This document shows, piece by piece, positions 15,901 through 25,885 of a stretch of 50,559 nt of DNA. Position 1 is the stretch's first letter. Every line of letters starts with the position of its first letter. The translations under genes were made by a program, and so were the position numbers. Source of the stretch: Riemerella columbina DSM 16469 (GTDB lineage: Bacteria; Bacteroidota; Bacteroidia; Flavobacteriales; Weeksellaceae); assembly GCF_000374405.1 (NCBI RefSeq), contig NZ_KB894223.1, positions 1 to 50,559 on the forward strand, written 5' to 3'. The notes under the pieces are model-generated. The model did no database searches, had not been told where the DNA came from, and saw only the letters and a list, made by a program, of their open reading frames with translations.

Positions 15901-15931
15901 TCTTGTTAATAACTTTTAAAAAAATAATAAC

Positions 15932-16339
15932 ATGAAAAAAACAGTATTATTACTAGGTGTAATGGCAATGTCTATCGTGGCATGTAACAAAAAAGACGGT
16001 GCTGCAACTAAAACAGAAGGTACAGAAGATACCGTAGTGGTAGTGGAAGGAAAAGGAGAAACTGTAGTAGCTACAGAAGGGACTGCAGATGTGCCTGAGT
16101 TTAAAGATCCTGAGATTCAAAAATTTGCTAATGAATTTGCAGCATACTATAAAGATTTAACAGAAGCAGTGAAGTCTTCTGATGCTACTAAAATGGGAGA
16201 GTTGCAACAAAAAGGAACTGAGTTAGCACAGAAAGCTCAAGAGCAAATGACAAAAATGTCTCCTGAAGATGCTAAAACTTGGTCTGAGTGGTCTGTAAAA
16301 ATCGCTCAAGATGCTCAAAAAGCACAACAAGGACAGTAA
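15932..16339 (+). CDS. Small lipoprotein, unknown function
   Basis: A 135-aa protein with a typical lipoprotein signal (MKKTVLLLGVMAMSIVACNKKDG; lipobox Cys at residue 18). A Thr/Glu/Val-rich linker follows (about 25-55), then a charged, Lys/Gln/Ala-rich helical half ending QDAQKAQQGQ. I do not recognise a named domain; similar Gln/Lys-rich lipoproteins are common and unstudied in Flavobacteria. It has its own promoter and terminator, so it is monocistronic. Codon use and base composition match the core genome, unlike the island to its left. Confidence 0.85.
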   Translation: MKKTVLLLGVMAMSIVACNKKDGAATKTEGTEDTVVVVEGKGETVVATEGTADVPEFKDPEIQKFANEFAAYYKDLTEAVKSSDATKMGELQQKGTELAQKAQEQMTKMSPEDAKTWSEWSVKIAQDAQKAQQGQ

Positions 16340-16366
16340 TTAATTCACTAAATAAATGTCATAAAA

Positions 16367-16394
16367 GCACCATTTTTTAATGGTGCATTTTTTA
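16367..16394 (+). terminator. Terminator of the lipoprotein gene
   Basis: GCACCATT (16367-16374) pairs with AATGGTGC (16379-16386), then a T run. Confidence 0.85.
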
Positions 16395-16436
16395 TGCAAA
16401 AAATTAACTCGGGCTTGCCAAAGGTAAGCCCGAGTT
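16395..16436 (-). terminator. Terminator of clpB
   Basis: AACTCGGGCTT (16406-16416) and AAGCCCGAGTT (16426-16436) form an 11-bp stem. Read on the minus strand it is followed by a T-rich tail (16405-16398), placing it about 30 bases after the clpB stop. Confidence 0.85.
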
Positions 16437-16467
16437 TTCAATCATTTATTCTAATATGGATAACTAA

Positions 16468-19059
16468 TTATTCCGTAGGTCTAAATACCAAACCACTTTC
16501 TTTAAAATAATCTAGTGTAATGCGGTCACCATCATTTACTTTTCCAGCAAGAATCTCTTTAGAAAGTTGGTTAAGAACTTCATGCTGAAGTAAGCGTTTC
16601 AATGGTCTTGCACCAAATACAGGATCGTAACCTTTTTCCCCAATATACGCTACAGCATCTTCGGTCGCCGTCATGATGATATTGCGTTTTTCTAGCATAC
16701 GGTTGAATCCTCTCAACATATATTGTACAATTTTGCCAATATCTTTTTTGCTTAAAGGCTGGAATAATACCACCTCGTCTATACGGTTGATAAACTCTGG
16801 ACGCAACGATTGCTTAAGTACACCGAAGACTTCCTCTTTAGTTTTAATTAAAATTTCTTCCTCATTAGTATCGTTCAATTGCTCAAAATTTTCTTGAATA
16901 ATATGAGAACCTAAATTAGAAGTCATGATGATAATGGTATTTTTAAAATTCACCAATCGTCCTTTGTTATCCGTTAGTCGTCCATCATCCAGCACTTGAA
17001 GTAAAGTATTAAAGACATCAGGATGGGCTTTTTCTACTTCATCGAGTAGTACAACAGAATAAGGTCTTCTACGAACCGCTTCCGTTAGTTGTCCACCTTC
17101 ATCATACCCTACATAGCCTGGAGGTGCACCTACCAAACGCGATACCGAATGGCGTTCCTGATATTCACTCATATCAATACGCGTCATATTATTTTCATCA
17201 TCGAATAGAAATTCTGCTAAGGCTTTTGCGAGCTCTGTTTTACCGACCCCTGTAGTTCCTAAAAATAGGAATGAACCAATCGGTCTTTTTTCATCGTTAA
17301 GTCCAGCACGGTTTCTACGGATAGCATCGGATACGGCTTGGATGGCTTCTTCTTGACCTACCACACGCTTATGCAGTTCGCCTTCTAGATGAAGTAATTT
17401 TTCGCGTTCAGATTGGATTAATTTTGTCACTGGAATCCCCGTCCATTTAGAAATCACTTCCGAAATATTTTCAGCGGTTACTTCTTCTTTAATTAATTCA
17501 TTTTGATGGTTTTGCATTTCAAGTTCTAAAGTCTTGAGCGCTTCCTCTTTTTCGCGAAGTTTCCCATATTGGATTTCTGCTACTTTAGCGTAGTCCCCAC
17601 TTCTTGAGGCTCTTTCTGCTTCTAGTTTAAGCGACTCAATGTCCTTCTTAATCTGAGTTAAATCTTCAGATTTTTGTTTTTCGCTTAGCCATTTAGCATT
17701 AATTTTATTACGCTCATCGGTGACTTTAGCGATATCTTCTTTTAGATGGTCAATTTTCACTTGATTGCCTTCGCGAGAAATCGCTGCTAACTCAATTTCC
17801 ATTTGCATCAATTTTCTATCCAAAACATCCAGTTCTTCTGGTTTAGAATTGATTTCCATTCTTAGTTTAGAAGACGCTTCATCGATTAAGTCGATGGCTT
17901 TATCGGGTAAAAATCGGTCCGAAATATAGCGTTGCGATTGTTCTACCGCTGCAATAATGGCTTCATCTTTAATTCTTACTTTATGGTGGGCTTCGTATTT
18001 TTCTTTAATTCCTCTAAGGATAGAAATCGCTGACTCTGTATCTGGTTCTTCTACCATCACTTTTTGAAAACGACGCTCTAGGGCTTTATCTTTTTCAAAA
18101 TACTTTTGGTATTCGTTTAGTGTGGTTGCTCCAATGGCTCTTAACTCGCCTCTTGCTAAGGCTGGTTTTAAAATATTGGCAGCATCCATCGCACCTTCGC
18201 CACCGCCAGCACCGACTAAAGTATGGATTTCATCAATGAATAAAATGATTTGTCCATCGGATTTCGTCACCTCATTGACTACGGATTTTAGTCTTTCCTC
18301 AAACTCCCCTTTGTATTTTGCTCCAGCAATTAAAGCTCCCATATCTAGTGAGTATAAGGTTTTATCCATTAGGTTTTCTGGCACATCGCCAGAAATTATT
18401 CTATGGGCAATACCTTCTGCAATGGCGGTTTTACCAACACCTGGTTCACCAATTAAAATAGGGTTGTTTTTGGTTCTTCTGGATAAAATCTGTAACACGC
18501 GGCGGATTTCTTCATCCCTACCGATTACGGGGTCTAGCTTACCTTCTGCGGCTAACTCATTAAAGTTTTTAGCGTATTTGCTTAAACTTTGGTAAGTTTC
18601 TTCTGAACTCGCTGAAGTGGCTTTGCTTCCTTTTCTTAATTCTTTAATACCTCCTTCTAAGAGATTTTTGGTCACGCCCATATCTTTTAATAAAGTGCTA
18701 ACAGGTGAAGATACATCTAATAATGCCAGCCAAATATGCTCAATGGTCACATATTCATCGCCCATTTTTTTAGCGATATTAGGGGCTTCTAGCAATACTT
18801 TATTCGCCGATTGTGATAGATAAAGGTTACCACCTTCTACTTTAGGCAGATTTTCAATGCTTTCTCTGTTGCGTTCGCGAACTAAGTGGGCATCGGCTTC
18901 TGATTTTTTTAATAGAAAAGTAGAAATGCTATCGTCACTTTGGAAAATACCTTCCAATAAGTGTTGAGGTTCTATACTCTGATTGCCAAATTCCATAGCC
19001 ACTTGTTGGGCTTTTTGAATGGCTTCTTGTGATTTTACGGTAAATTGATTTAAGTTCAT
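16468..19059 (-). CDS. clpB: ATP-dependent chaperone ClpB
   Basis: Hexameric disaggregase that, with DnaK, threads aggregated proteins through its pore after heat stress. ATG 19059 (MNLNQFTVKSQEAIQKAQQ) gives 863 aa, the usual length; the frame opens 17 codons earlier, but that extension has no family resemblance. Visible parts: N-terminal Clp repeat domain (about 1-150), AAA+ domain 1 with Walker A GEPGVGKTAIAEG, the long coiled-coil middle domain (about 405-520) typical of ClpB rather than ClpA/C, and AAA+ domain 2 with Walker A GTTGVGKTELAKA and RRRPYSVVLLDEVEKAHPD. A possible -7 box TAGATTTG lies at 19178-19171. I saw no heat-shock operator such as CIRCE. Confidence 0.97.
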   Translation of the reverse strand: MNLNQFTVKSQEAIQKAQQVAMEFGNQSIEPQHLLEGIFQSDDSISTFLLKKSEADAHLVRERNRESIENLPKVEGGNLYLSQSANKVLLEAPNIAKKMGDEYVTIEHIWLALLDVSSPVSTLLKDMGVTKNLLEGGIKELRKGSKATSASSEETYQSLSKYAKNFNELAAEGKLDPVIGRDEEIRRVLQILSRRTKNNPILIGEPGVGKTAIAEGIAHRIISGDVPENLMDKTLYSLDMGALIAGAKYKGEFEERLKSVVNEVTKSDGQIILFIDEIHTLVGAGGGEGAMDAANILKPALARGELRAIGATTLNEYQKYFEKDKALERRFQKVMVEEPDTESAISILRGIKEKYEAHHKVRIKDEAIIAAVEQSQRYISDRFLPDKAIDLIDEASSKLRMEINSKPEELDVLDRKLMQMEIELAAISREGNQVKIDHLKEDIAKVTDERNKINAKWLSEKQKSEDLTQIKKDIESLKLEAERASRSGDYAKVAEIQYGKLREKEEALKTLELEMQNHQNELIKEEVTAENISEVISKWTGIPVTKLIQSEREKLLHLEGELHKRVVGQEEAIQAVSDAIRRNRAGLNDEKRPIGSFLFLGTTGVGKTELAKALAEFLFDDENNMTRIDMSEYQERHSVSRLVGAPPGYVGYDEGGQLTEAVRRRPYSVVLLDEVEKAHPDVFNTLLQVLDDGRLTDNKGRLVNFKNTIIIMTSNLGSHIIQENFEQLNDTNEEEILIKTKEEVFGVLKQSLRPEFINRIDEVVLFQPLSKKDIGKIVQYMLRGFNRMLEKRNIIMTATEDAVAYIGEKGYDPVFGARPLKRLLQHEVLNQLSKEILAGKVNDGDRITLDYFKESGLVFRPTE

Positions 19060-19170
19060 ATATGGATTGTGATTTTTATTAATTATTATTTTACAATGTT
19101 TTCTAGTCAAAAACCATACAATTGAAAAATATTAAATAAAATAAGACAATATTTCTTAATTTGTAAAAAC

Positions 19171-19178
19171 CAAATCTA
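19171..19178 (-). promoter_or_regulatory. Possible -7 box of clpB
   Basis: Minus-strand TAGATTTG matches TAnnTTTG and would give a leader of about 105 nt; no -33 box at the standard spacing. Confidence 0.35.
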
Positions 19179-19204
19179 AATTATGATGACAATATTTCCG
19201 AAGT

Positions 19205-19243
19205 TAATAAAAAATGAGACTGTTAGCTGGTAACAATCTCATT
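19205..19243 (-). terminator. Terminator of the acpP-fabF-rnc-pyk operon
   Basis: AATGAGA (19213-19219) pairs with TCTCATT (19237-19243), extended by TGTT/AACA inside. On the minus strand the stem is followed by T6 and lies just past the pyk stop. Confidence 0.85.
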
Positions 19244-19268
19244 CGTTTATGATAAAAAGTAATGATTT

Positions 19269-20711
19269 CTATATTGTAGATAATCTTAGGGTATTAGTCA
19301 TACCACCATTGTGTACGGGCATGGCATTTAAGTTTACTACAAAATCGCCTTTTTCCACAAAGCCGTAATTGGTGGTGAGCATATTCACTTGAATAACGGT
19401 TTCATCGGTATTTTTTTCCATATCGTAGTAGAATGCACGAACGCCCCAAAGCAAATTGAGCATCGTTATGACGCGTTTGTTCGCGCTATAAACAATAATA
19501 TGCGAACCTGGTCTATGCGATGAAATTTGGAAAGCCGTATATCCCGAATGCGTTAAAGTAATAATAGCTTCTGCGCCTGCACTTTGGGCGATTTTAACCG
19601 CTGAAAGGCAGATTTTATCCGTGATAAATCTCTTATCTACACAATTGACTTTATCCTCTAAAATACTGTTTCGTTTGTAGTAATAGTGTGTATTTTCTAT
19701 ACCTTTTACAATTTTCGCCATATTTTTTACCACATCTACGGGGTATTTCCCTACTGAGGTTTCCCCAGAAAGCATCACTGCATCGGCACCGTCTAACACA
19801 GAGTTAGCCACATCGTTGACTTCGGCTCTGGTCGGTGTAAGGCTATTAATCATAGTTTCCATCATTTGAGTAGCGATAATGGCAGGCTTAGCATAAATTC
19901 TTGCTTTTTTCACCAATGTTTTTTGGATTACGGGAACTTCTTCCATCGGTACTTCTACACCTAAATCGCCTCTTGCTACCATAATTCCGTCGCATTCTTT
20001 TAGAATCTCATCGATATTTTTTACCCCTTCTGGTTTTTCAATTTTAGCGATGATGGGTGGTTTAAACTCCGTAGGATGAGCGTTGATAAGTTCCTTTAGA
20101 TCTTTGATATCTTGAGCGTGTCTTACAAAGGATAGTGCAATCCAATCCAGTTCTAAATCCAAGATAAACCTTGCATCCTGAATATCTTTTTCTGTTAAGG
20201 CAGGAAGTGAAACATTAGTGTTGGGAAGGTTAACCCCTTTTTTGGAACTTAGCGGCCCACCTTGTATGGTTTTGGCGCGTACGGTATCCTTAAGGTTGGT
20301 TTCTATCACTTCCAGCACCAATTTTCCATCGTCAATTAATATTCTCTCGCCAACTTTTACATCTTGAGGGAATTTTTTATAAGTCATATAGACCCTAGTA
20401 GAATCGCCTTCTACATTTTCATTGGTAAAGGTAAGGATATCGCCGGGGTTGAGGTAAGAGCCTTCTTTTACTACACCAACTCTTAGTTTAGGACCTTGTA
20501 AGTCGCCTAAAATAGAGACTGCGTAGCCGTATTCTTCATTTATGCTTCGTATTAATTCCACATTTTTTCTTACCAAGTCGTAGTCGGCATGGGAAAAATT
20601 AATTCTAAAGACATCTACACCCGCTTTTATAAGATTTACCATCGTCTCTCTATTAGAAGAGGCAGGACCTAGCGTGGCAATAATTTTAGTTTTTTTTGTA
20701 TGTTTATTCAT
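19269..20711 (-). CDS. pyk: Pyruvate kinase
   Basis: Converts phosphoenolpyruvate and ADP to pyruvate and ATP, the last step of glycolysis. The 480-aa protein shows the classic landmarks: TKIIATLGPASSNRETM at the N terminus, FRINFSHADY, the active-site stretch IIAKIEKPEGVKNIDEIL with its catalytic Lys, GIMVARGDLGVEVPMEEVP, and DGADAVMLSGETSVGKYP. The C-terminal allosteric domain follows (about 350-480). Its start overlaps the IPExxxVDY gene by 8 bases, and it is the last gene of a five-gene minus-strand operon closed by the hairpin at 19243. Confidence 0.97.
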   Translation of the reverse strand: MNKHTKKTKIIATLGPASSNRETMVNLIKAGVDVFRINFSHADYDLVRKNVELIRSINEEYGYAVSILGDLQGPKLRVGVVKEGSYLNPGDILTFTNENVEGDSTRVYMTYKKFPQDVKVGERILIDDGKLVLEVIETNLKDTVRAKTIQGGPLSSKKGVNLPNTNVSLPALTEKDIQDARFILDLELDWIALSFVRHAQDIKDLKELINAHPTEFKPPIIAKIEKPEGVKNIDEILKECDGIMVARGDLGVEVPMEEVPVIQKTLVKKARIYAKPAIIATQMMETMINSLTPTRAEVNDVANSVLDGADAVMLSGETSVGKYPVDVVKNMAKIVKGIENTHYYYKRNSILEDKVNCVDKRFITDKICLSAVKIAQSAGAEAIITLTHSGYTAFQISSHRPGSHIIVYSANKRVITMLNLLWGVRAFYYDMEKNTDETVIQVNMLTTNYGFVEKGDFVVNLNAMPVHNGGMTNTLRLSTI

Positions 20712-21171
20712 AGTATTGTAAGGTTTGATAGAACTGATGTTCTGGGCTTAATGTAACTTCCTGTATAGGAAAAGTTAATTTTTCTGGAAGCAAAATTACT
20801 GAAAAATCGTTAAAAAATTCCTTTGTTAAGAGAATATAATCTACTTCCGAGTATTTTGGTAAGATTTGCATAGGTTCGTAGAGGTGTGAGAACAAATCAT
20901 TAAACTCTGCTAAAGGCTTTGCACTATGGGATTTATTAGCAATAAAGGTGTAGGTGCTTTTGGTTACCGTATCGTGGGTTTGGTATCTTCCAAATTGATA
21001 CATAGACCCATTTTGCTGCATTTCAAAATCTTCAATTCTACTAAATTTAAAGGCATTACATTGATTAACTTTAAAAAAGAATTCGTAATCTGGCATCTGA
21101 CGCACCAGACGAACCAAGCCTATTTGTAGGGTTTCTTCTTCTATATCAAGTGTTAATTTTATGTTTTTCAA
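20704..21171 (-). CDS. IPExxxVDY-family protein
   Basis: A 155-aa conserved protein of unknown function found in Bacteroidetes, commonly between rnc and pyk as here. The defining motif appears near the C-terminal third as LPKYSEVDYILL (about residues 103-114), with Leu in place of the first Ile and Lys in place of Glu. The protein opens with a beta-strand-like KLTLDIEEETLQIGLVRL. No signal peptide or membrane segment is seen, so it is probably cytoplasmic. It overlaps rnc by 26 bases and pyk by 8, so all three are translationally coupled. Possible link to RNA processing or glycolysis is only by neighbourhood. Confidence 0.85.
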   Translation of the reverse strand: MKNIKLTLDIEEETLQIGLVRLVRQMPDYEFFFKVNQCNAFKFSRIEDFEMQQNGSMYQFGRYQTHDTVTKSTYTFIANKSHSAKPLAEFNDLFSHLYEPMQILPKYSEVDYILLTKEFFNDFSVILLPEKLTFPIQEVTLSPEHQFYQTLQYYE

Positions 21172-21916
21172 TGATTTTCTCTTTTTTATTTAATGAATAG
21201 AATGCGCGTTGGGCTACTTTCTCTTCTGCTTTTTTCTTTGAAGTTTCCGAGGCGGACGCTATTTTTTTACCTTTAATGAAAATACAAGATTTAAAAACTT
21301 TCTGCTGATTCGGCAATTGCTCCTCTTGGGTTTGGTATTCTATATTGAGTTTATGTTTTTGCCCCCATTCTAGCATCAAGCTTTTATAGCTGATGATTTT
21401 ATGCTCCAATTTAGCAATTTCAGATTTAGGTAATAAACGGTTGAGTACTATTGTTTGACACATTTCATAGCCTAAATCCATATAAATAGCGCCAATTAAG
21501 GCTTCCAATAGATTACCAGATAAGTCTTCTCCAAATTTTATGCCTTTTCGAACTTTTACCAGTTCTGTCAACCTTAAACGATTACCTATTTGATTAAGAT
21601 TTTTTCGATTGACAATTTTCGATTTCATTTGGGTTAAAAAACCTTCGTTGTCGTTTGGGTATTGCTGGTAAAGATAGTACGAAACAATACTGCCTAATAC
21701 CGCATCTCCTAGAAACTCTAATCGGTCGTAGTTTTTAGCACAAATAGGACTCTTTAGAGAAAAGGCTTCATCATACCAATGGATATGTTTAGGTTGGGTA
21801 CCTAATATCTGGTTGAGATGTTGGTTAAGAAGAAGTTCTCTAGAGGTAAAAGTTTTTTTAGATGCGTGTCTTCTTTTTACAGAGAGAATCTTTTGGAGAT
21901 AGCCTTTAAGCCTCAT
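21146..21916 (-). CDS. rnc: Ribonuclease III
   Basis: Double-strand-specific endoribonuclease that processes rRNA precursors and structured mRNAs. From ATG 21916 it is 256 aa. The catalytic signature RLEFLGDAVLGSIVSYYLY (about residues 65-83) holds the acidic active-site residues. GNLLEALIGAIYMDLGYE supplies the second acidic cluster, and a C-terminal double-stranded-RNA-binding domain (about 175-245, LMLEWGQKHKLNIEYQTQ to KKKAEEKVAQRAFYSL) follows. The start overlaps the fabF stop as TAATG, which fixes it; the longer frame from 21943 would run into fabF. The fabF-rnc linkage is a common arrangement in Bacteroidetes. Confidence 0.96.
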   Translation of the reverse strand: MRLKGYLQKILSVKRRHASKKTFTSRELLLNQHLNQILGTQPKHIHWYDEAFSLKSPICAKNYDRLEFLGDAVLGSIVSYYLYQQYPNDNEGFLTQMKSKIVNRKNLNQIGNRLRLTELVKVRKGIKFGEDLSGNLLEALIGAIYMDLGYEMCQTIVLNRLLPKSEIAKLEHKIISYKSLMLEWGQKHKLNIEYQTQEEQLPNQQKVFKSCIFIKGKKIASASETSKKKAEEKVAQRAFYSLNKKEKIIEKHKINT

Positions 21917-23163
21917 TATTTTACTTTCTTGAATAGTACACAAGCATTGTGTCCACCAAAACCGAAAGTATTACTCATGGCAATATCGACTTGTTTTTTT
22001 ACAGGTTCGTTGAATGTAAAGTTGAGACGAGGGTCTATTTTCTCATCATCTGTAAAGTGATTAATGGTTGGTGGAACCATATCATTCATAATGGTACCAA
22101 TCGTGGCAATGGCTTCTATAACCCCTGCTGCCCCTAGTAAATGCCCAGTCATGGACTTAGTAGAGTTAATTTGAATATCAAAGGCGTGTTCGCCAAGTAA
22201 TTTTGAAATCGCATTAGATTCTGCAATATCGCCTAATGGGGTAGAAGTACCATGCATATTGATATGGTCAACTTGGTCTGCGGTGATACCTGCGTCCTCA
22301 AGGCAATTTTTCATTACCAGATAAGCGCCTAATCCTTCTGGGTGCGGTGCCGTCATATGGTAGGCATCTGCACTCATACCGCCTCCTTTAAGCTCTGCAT
22401 AGATGGTAGCTCCTCTTTTTACAGCGTGTTCATACTCTTCTAAAATGATACAACCTGCACCTTCCCCAAGGACAAAACCATCACGGTCTTTATCAAATGG
22501 TCTCGAAGCCGTTTTAGGATCATCATTTCTTGTAGAAAGCGCCATCATTCCATTAAATCCGCCTACACCACTCGCTGTAATAGCCGCTTCTGAGCCACCA
22601 CAAACAATAACATCTGCTTTACCTAGTTGGATAAGCATTTTGGAATCTATAATAGCATTAGCCGAAGAGGCACAAGCCGAAACCGTAGTATAGTTAGGGC
22701 CATGGAAACCATATTCTATTGAGATATGCCCTGGGGTAATATCTGCAATCATTTTAGGAATAAAAAATGGATTAAAACGAGGAATATCTGTCTTTGCCCA
22801 ACCTAAAACCTCTGTTTCAAAAGTTTCAAGTCCGCCAATACCAGATCCCCAAATAACCCCCACACGGTTTTTGTCCACATTAGATTCCAAAATCTCAGAG
22901 TGGGCTACGGCTTCTCGTGCTGCAACTAGTCCGAATTGGGTATTGCGATCCATTTTCTTAGACTCCTTTTTTTCAAAATGGTCTAATGGATTGAAGTTTT
23001 TAACTTCGCAAGCAAATTTTGTTTTAAAATTAGTGGCATCGAAAAGAGTAATCGGAGCAGCACCGCTCTCACCTTTTACAAGGTTTTCCCAATACTCTTT
23101 AGCATTATTTCCAATAGGGGTAATAGCACCAAAACCGGTTACAACTACTCTTTTCAATTCCAT
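21916..23163 (-). CDS. fabF: 3-oxoacyl-ACP synthase II FabF
   Basis: Condensing enzyme that elongates fatty acyl-ACP with malonyl-ACP. The 415-aa protein carries the Cys-His-His triad: VSACASSANAI (Cys about 164), NMHGTSTPLGD (His about 304) and GHLLGAAGVIEA (His about 341), plus the C-terminal NTFGFGGHNACVLF. It starts 28 bases after acpP and is translationally coupled to rnc at its end. The genes form the usual acpP-fabF-rnc operon, so fatty-acid elongation and RNA processing are transcribed together. Confidence 0.97.
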   Translation of the reverse strand: MELKRVVVTGFGAITPIGNNAKEYWENLVKGESGAAPITLFDATNFKTKFACEVKNFNPLDHFEKKESKKMDRNTQFGLVAAREAVAHSEILESNVDKNRVGVIWGSGIGGLETFETEVLGWAKTDIPRFNPFFIPKMIADITPGHISIEYGFHGPNYTTVSACASSANAIIDSKMLIQLGKADVIVCGGSEAAITASGVGGFNGMMALSTRNDDPKTASRPFDKDRDGFVLGEGAGCIILEEYEHAVKRGATIYAELKGGGMSADAYHMTAPHPEGLGAYLVMKNCLEDAGITADQVDHINMHGTSTPLGDIAESNAISKLLGEHAFDIQINSTKSMTGHLLGAAGVIEAIATIGTIMNDMVPPTINHFTDDEKIDPRLNFTFNEPVKKQVDIAMSNTFGFGGHNACVLFKKVK

Positions 23164-23191
23164 AATTTTAGTTTTTACAAAAAATGTTGAA

Positions 23192-23431
23192 TTATTTGTT
23201 TACCACTTCTTCTACATAGGTAATTGCGTGACCTACTGTAGTGATTTTTTCTGCTTGGTCATCTGGGATTTGAATATTGAATTCTTTTTCAAATTCCATG
23301 ATGAGTTCTACAGTATCAAGGGAATCTGCCCCTAAGTCGTTAGTGAAACTTGCTTCTGGAGTAACTTCTGTTTCCTCCACATCTAACTTATCAGCGATGA
23401 TCGCTTTTACTCTTGATGCAATGTCTGACAT
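23192..23431 (-). CDS. acpP: Acyl carrier protein
   Basis: Small acidic carrier (79 aa) that shuttles growing acyl chains on a phosphopantetheine arm. The attachment serine lies in [18 protein letters not shown] (Ser about residue 39), the diagnostic DSL motif. First gene of the operon with fabF, rnc, the IPExxxVDY gene and pyk; a perfect TATATTTG -7 box lies 33 bases upstream. Confidence 0.97.
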   Translation of the reverse strand: MSDIASRVKAIIADKLDVEETEVTPEASFTNDLGADSLDTVELIMEFEKEFNIQIPDDQAEKITTVGHAITYVEEVVNK

Positions 23432-23463
23432 AATATATAAGATTTAAAAATTATTAATCGGTG

Positions 23464-23471
23464 CAAATATA
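23464..23471 (-). promoter_or_regulatory. -7 box of the acpP operon
   Basis: Minus-strand TATATTTG, perfect TAnnTTTG, giving a leader of about 28 nt before acpP; no standard -33 box seen. Confidence 0.55.
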
Positions 23472-23661
23472 TAAAATTTCATTTCATTTTCATTATTTTT
23501 ATTGAAAAATCCAATTCCGTGCCAATCTTGATATCAACTTATGAATTGCAAGTCTTTGGTTTTAAAGTGGTTGTTTTATAAAAATACTAATTTTATGAAT
23601 TCGTAAAGGCTTTAATTTATGTAGGTTTTTATGTAGGTGGTATTTATTGTTTAGAATTTCT

Positions 23662-23669
23662 TACTTTTG
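23662..23669 (+). promoter_or_regulatory. -7 box of folE
   Basis: TACTTTTG matches TAnnTTTG. It lies inside the extended frame that opens at 23647, which argues for the ATG at 23692 as folE start. Confidence 0.5.
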
Positions 23670-23691
23670 CTACATAATACTTAGAATAACA

Positions 23692-24357
23692 ATGAGCGAT
23701 TTTTTTGATAATGACGATGATGTGTTTACTGGTAAAGAGCATACGCCTTTGCGTGAAGATGCCTTCCAAAAGACACCTGAAGAAAAAATAAAAATTATAG
23801 AGCAACATTTTGCAGAAATTATGCATACTCTGGGGTTAGATATGACGGATGATTCTCTCAAAGACTCACCAAAGCGTGTCGCCAAAATGTATGTCAACGA
23901 AATTTTTGGAGGGTTGCTTCCAGAAAATAAACCGGGAATTTCTACCTTTAGCAATAAATATAAATACCGCCAAATGTTGGTAGAAAAGGATATTACGGTG
24001 TATTCTTTTTGTGAGCATCATTTTTTACCCATTATTGGGAAAGCTCATGTGGCGTATATTTCTAATGGTGAAGTGATTGGGCTGTCTAAAATCAATCGTA
24101 TTGTAGATTATTACGCTAAGCGACCACAAGTTCAAGAACGCTTGACGATGCAGATTGTAGATGCAATGAAGGAAGCGCTTGGAACAAAAGATGTGGCGTG
24201 TATTATTGATGCCAAACATTTGTGTGTTAATTGTAGAGGAATTAAGGATACGGCGAGTTCTACCATTACGGCAGAGTTGAGTGGTATTTTCCGAACCAAT
24301 CCTATTACAAGACAGGAGTTTTTGCATTATGTAGGAAGCCACGCCAGAATCGATTAA
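23692..24357 (+). CDS. folE: GTP cyclohydrolase I
   Basis: Converts GTP to dihydroneopterin triphosphate, entry to folate and pterin synthesis. From ATG 23692 (MSDFFDNDDDVFTGKEHTP) it is 221 aa, normal length. Zinc and active-site motifs are visible: SFCEHHFLPIIGKAHVAYI (Cys and His ligands, about residues 104-122), GLSKINRIVDYYAKRPQVQERLT and the C-terminal CVNCRGIKDTAS (second zinc Cys). The upstream part of the open frame contains the promoter and is excluded. cysS follows after 24 bases, then aroC. Confidence 0.96.
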   Translation: MSDFFDNDDDVFTGKEHTPLREDAFQKTPEEKIKIIEQHFAEIMHTLGLDMTDDSLKDSPKRVAKMYVNEIFGGLLPENKPGISTFSNKYKYRQMLVEKDITVYSFCEHHFLPIIGKAHVAYISNGEVIGLSKINRIVDYYAKRPQVQERLTMQIVDAMKEALGTKDVACIIDAKHLCVNCRGIKDTASSTITAELSGIFRTNPITRQEFLHYVGSHARID

Positions 24358-24381
24358 TTTTAACTAAAAACAAACTTTACA

Positions 24382-25851
24382 TTGGATTTAAAAATATATA
24401 ATTCTCTCACCAGCGAAAAAGAAGTATTTCAACCGATTACGGAAGGCAAAGTCGGTATGTATGTATGTGGACCTACCGTATATAGCAATGTACATTTAGG
24501 GAATGTGCGTACCTTTATGTCGTTTGATTTTATTTATAGAACATTAATGCATCTGGGATATCAGGTTCGTTATGTAAGGAATATTACCGATGCGGGACAT
24601 TTAACAGACGATGGCGATGTCAATAACGATAGATTTGTAAAACAATCGCGATTGGAAAAGTTGGAGCCTATGGAAATTGTACAGAAATATACTGTGGATT
24701 TTCATAAGGTATTAGAGTTATTTAATCTACTCCCTCCAACCATAGAACCTACGGCAACTGGGCATATTGTAGAGCAAATAGAATTAACCCAAGCCTTGCT
24801 AGATAAAGGTTTCGCCTATGAAAGCAACGGTTCTGTCTATTTTGATGTGATGGAGTACAACAAAAGAGGACTTAACTATGGCGAACTTTCCAGAAGAAAT
24901 GTAGAGGAATTATTTGCCAATACCAGAGATTTAGATGGCCAAGGGGAAAAGAAAAATCCTCAAGATTTTGCTTTATGGAAAAAGGCATCACCAGCCCATA
25001 TTATGCGATGGAATTCCCCATGGGGAGCTGGATTCCCAGGTTGGCACTTAGAATGTACCGCTATGAGTACCAAATATCTAGGCGAAAGATTTGATATTCA
25101 TGGGGGTGGGATGGATTTAAAATTTCCGCACCACGAATGTGAGGTAGCTCAAGGTAAAGCGTGCAACGGCACCTCGCCTGTTAATTATTGGATGCATGCC
25201 AATATGCTGACGATGAACGGACAGCGTATGAGTAAATCTACGGGGAATTATATTCTGCCAATGCAACTCATCTCTGGCGAAAATGATTTTTTTGAAAAGC
25301 CATTTGCACCGTCAGTAGTGCGTTTTTGTTTTATGCAGGCACATTATAGAAGTGTACTCGATATTTCTAATGATGCGATGTTGGCAAGTGAAAAAGGCTT
25401 TAATCGCTTAATGCAAGCCATCAAAATTTTAGAGGCGTTAGAGGGTGGTTCATCAACTTCGGATGATTTTAACTTAGAGACTTGGAAGGATAAATGCTAT
25501 ATGGCATTGATGGACGATTTTAATTCTCCAATTCTAATTGCCCATTTGTTTGAAGCGGTGAAGTTTATTTTTGCCGTTAAAGATGGTAAAGCCAATATTT
25601 CTAAACAAGACCTTGATGCACTCAAACGCCTAATGCATGATTTTGTATTTGAGGTACTGGGATTGCAAGCAGTTGAGGAAAACAACCACGCCAAACTAGA
25701 CCAAGCAATGCAAATTTTAATCGATTTAAGAAACCAAGCCCGCAAGGCGAAAAATTGGGAGCTCAGCGACCAAATCCGCGACCAATTGCTATCGCATGGG
25801 ATAGAATTAAAGGACGGAAAAGACGGAACCACTTATTCACTTAATTCATAA
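24382..25851 (+). CDS. cysS: Cysteinyl-tRNA synthetase
   Basis: Charges tRNA-Cys. The 489-aa class I synthetase has the zinc/nucleotide-binding start [15 protein letters not shown] (HIGH-type motif HLGN), zinc ligands in [10 protein letters not shown] and [10 protein letters not shown], and the KMSKS loop as RMSKSTGN (about residues 276-283). The start codon appears to be TTG (24382): the frame upstream has no ATG, and M-D-L-K-I-Y-N-S-L is the normal N terminus of this enzyme in Flavobacteria. It is in the folE-cysS-aroC run, 24 bases after folE and 34 before aroC. Confidence 0.96.
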   Translation: MDLKIYNSLTSEKEVFQPITEGKVGMYVCGPTVYSNVHLGNVRTFMSFDFIYRTLMHLGYQVRYVRNITDAGHLTDDGDVNNDRFVKQSRLEKLEPMEIVQKYTVDFHKVLELFNLLPPTIEPTATGHIVEQIELTQALLDKGFAYESNGSVYFDVMEYNKRGLNYGELSRRNVEELFANTRDLDGQGEKKNPQDFALWKKASPAHIMRWNSPWGAGFPGWHLECTAMSTKYLGERFDIHGGGMDLKFPHHECEVAQGKACNGTSPVNYWMHANMLTMNGQRMSKSTGNYILPMQLISGENDFFEKPFAPSVVRFCFMQAHYRSVLDISNDAMLASEKGFNRLMQAIKILEALEGGSSTSDDFNLETWKDKCYMALMDDFNSPILIAHLFEAVKFIFAVKDGKANISKQDLDALKRLMHDFVFEVLGLQAVEENNHAKLDQAMQILIDLRNQARKAKNWELSDQIRDQLLSHGIELKDGKDGTTYSLNS

Positions 25852-25885
25852 CGACTCGACTTTTAAAGTTGAAAAAATAATATAG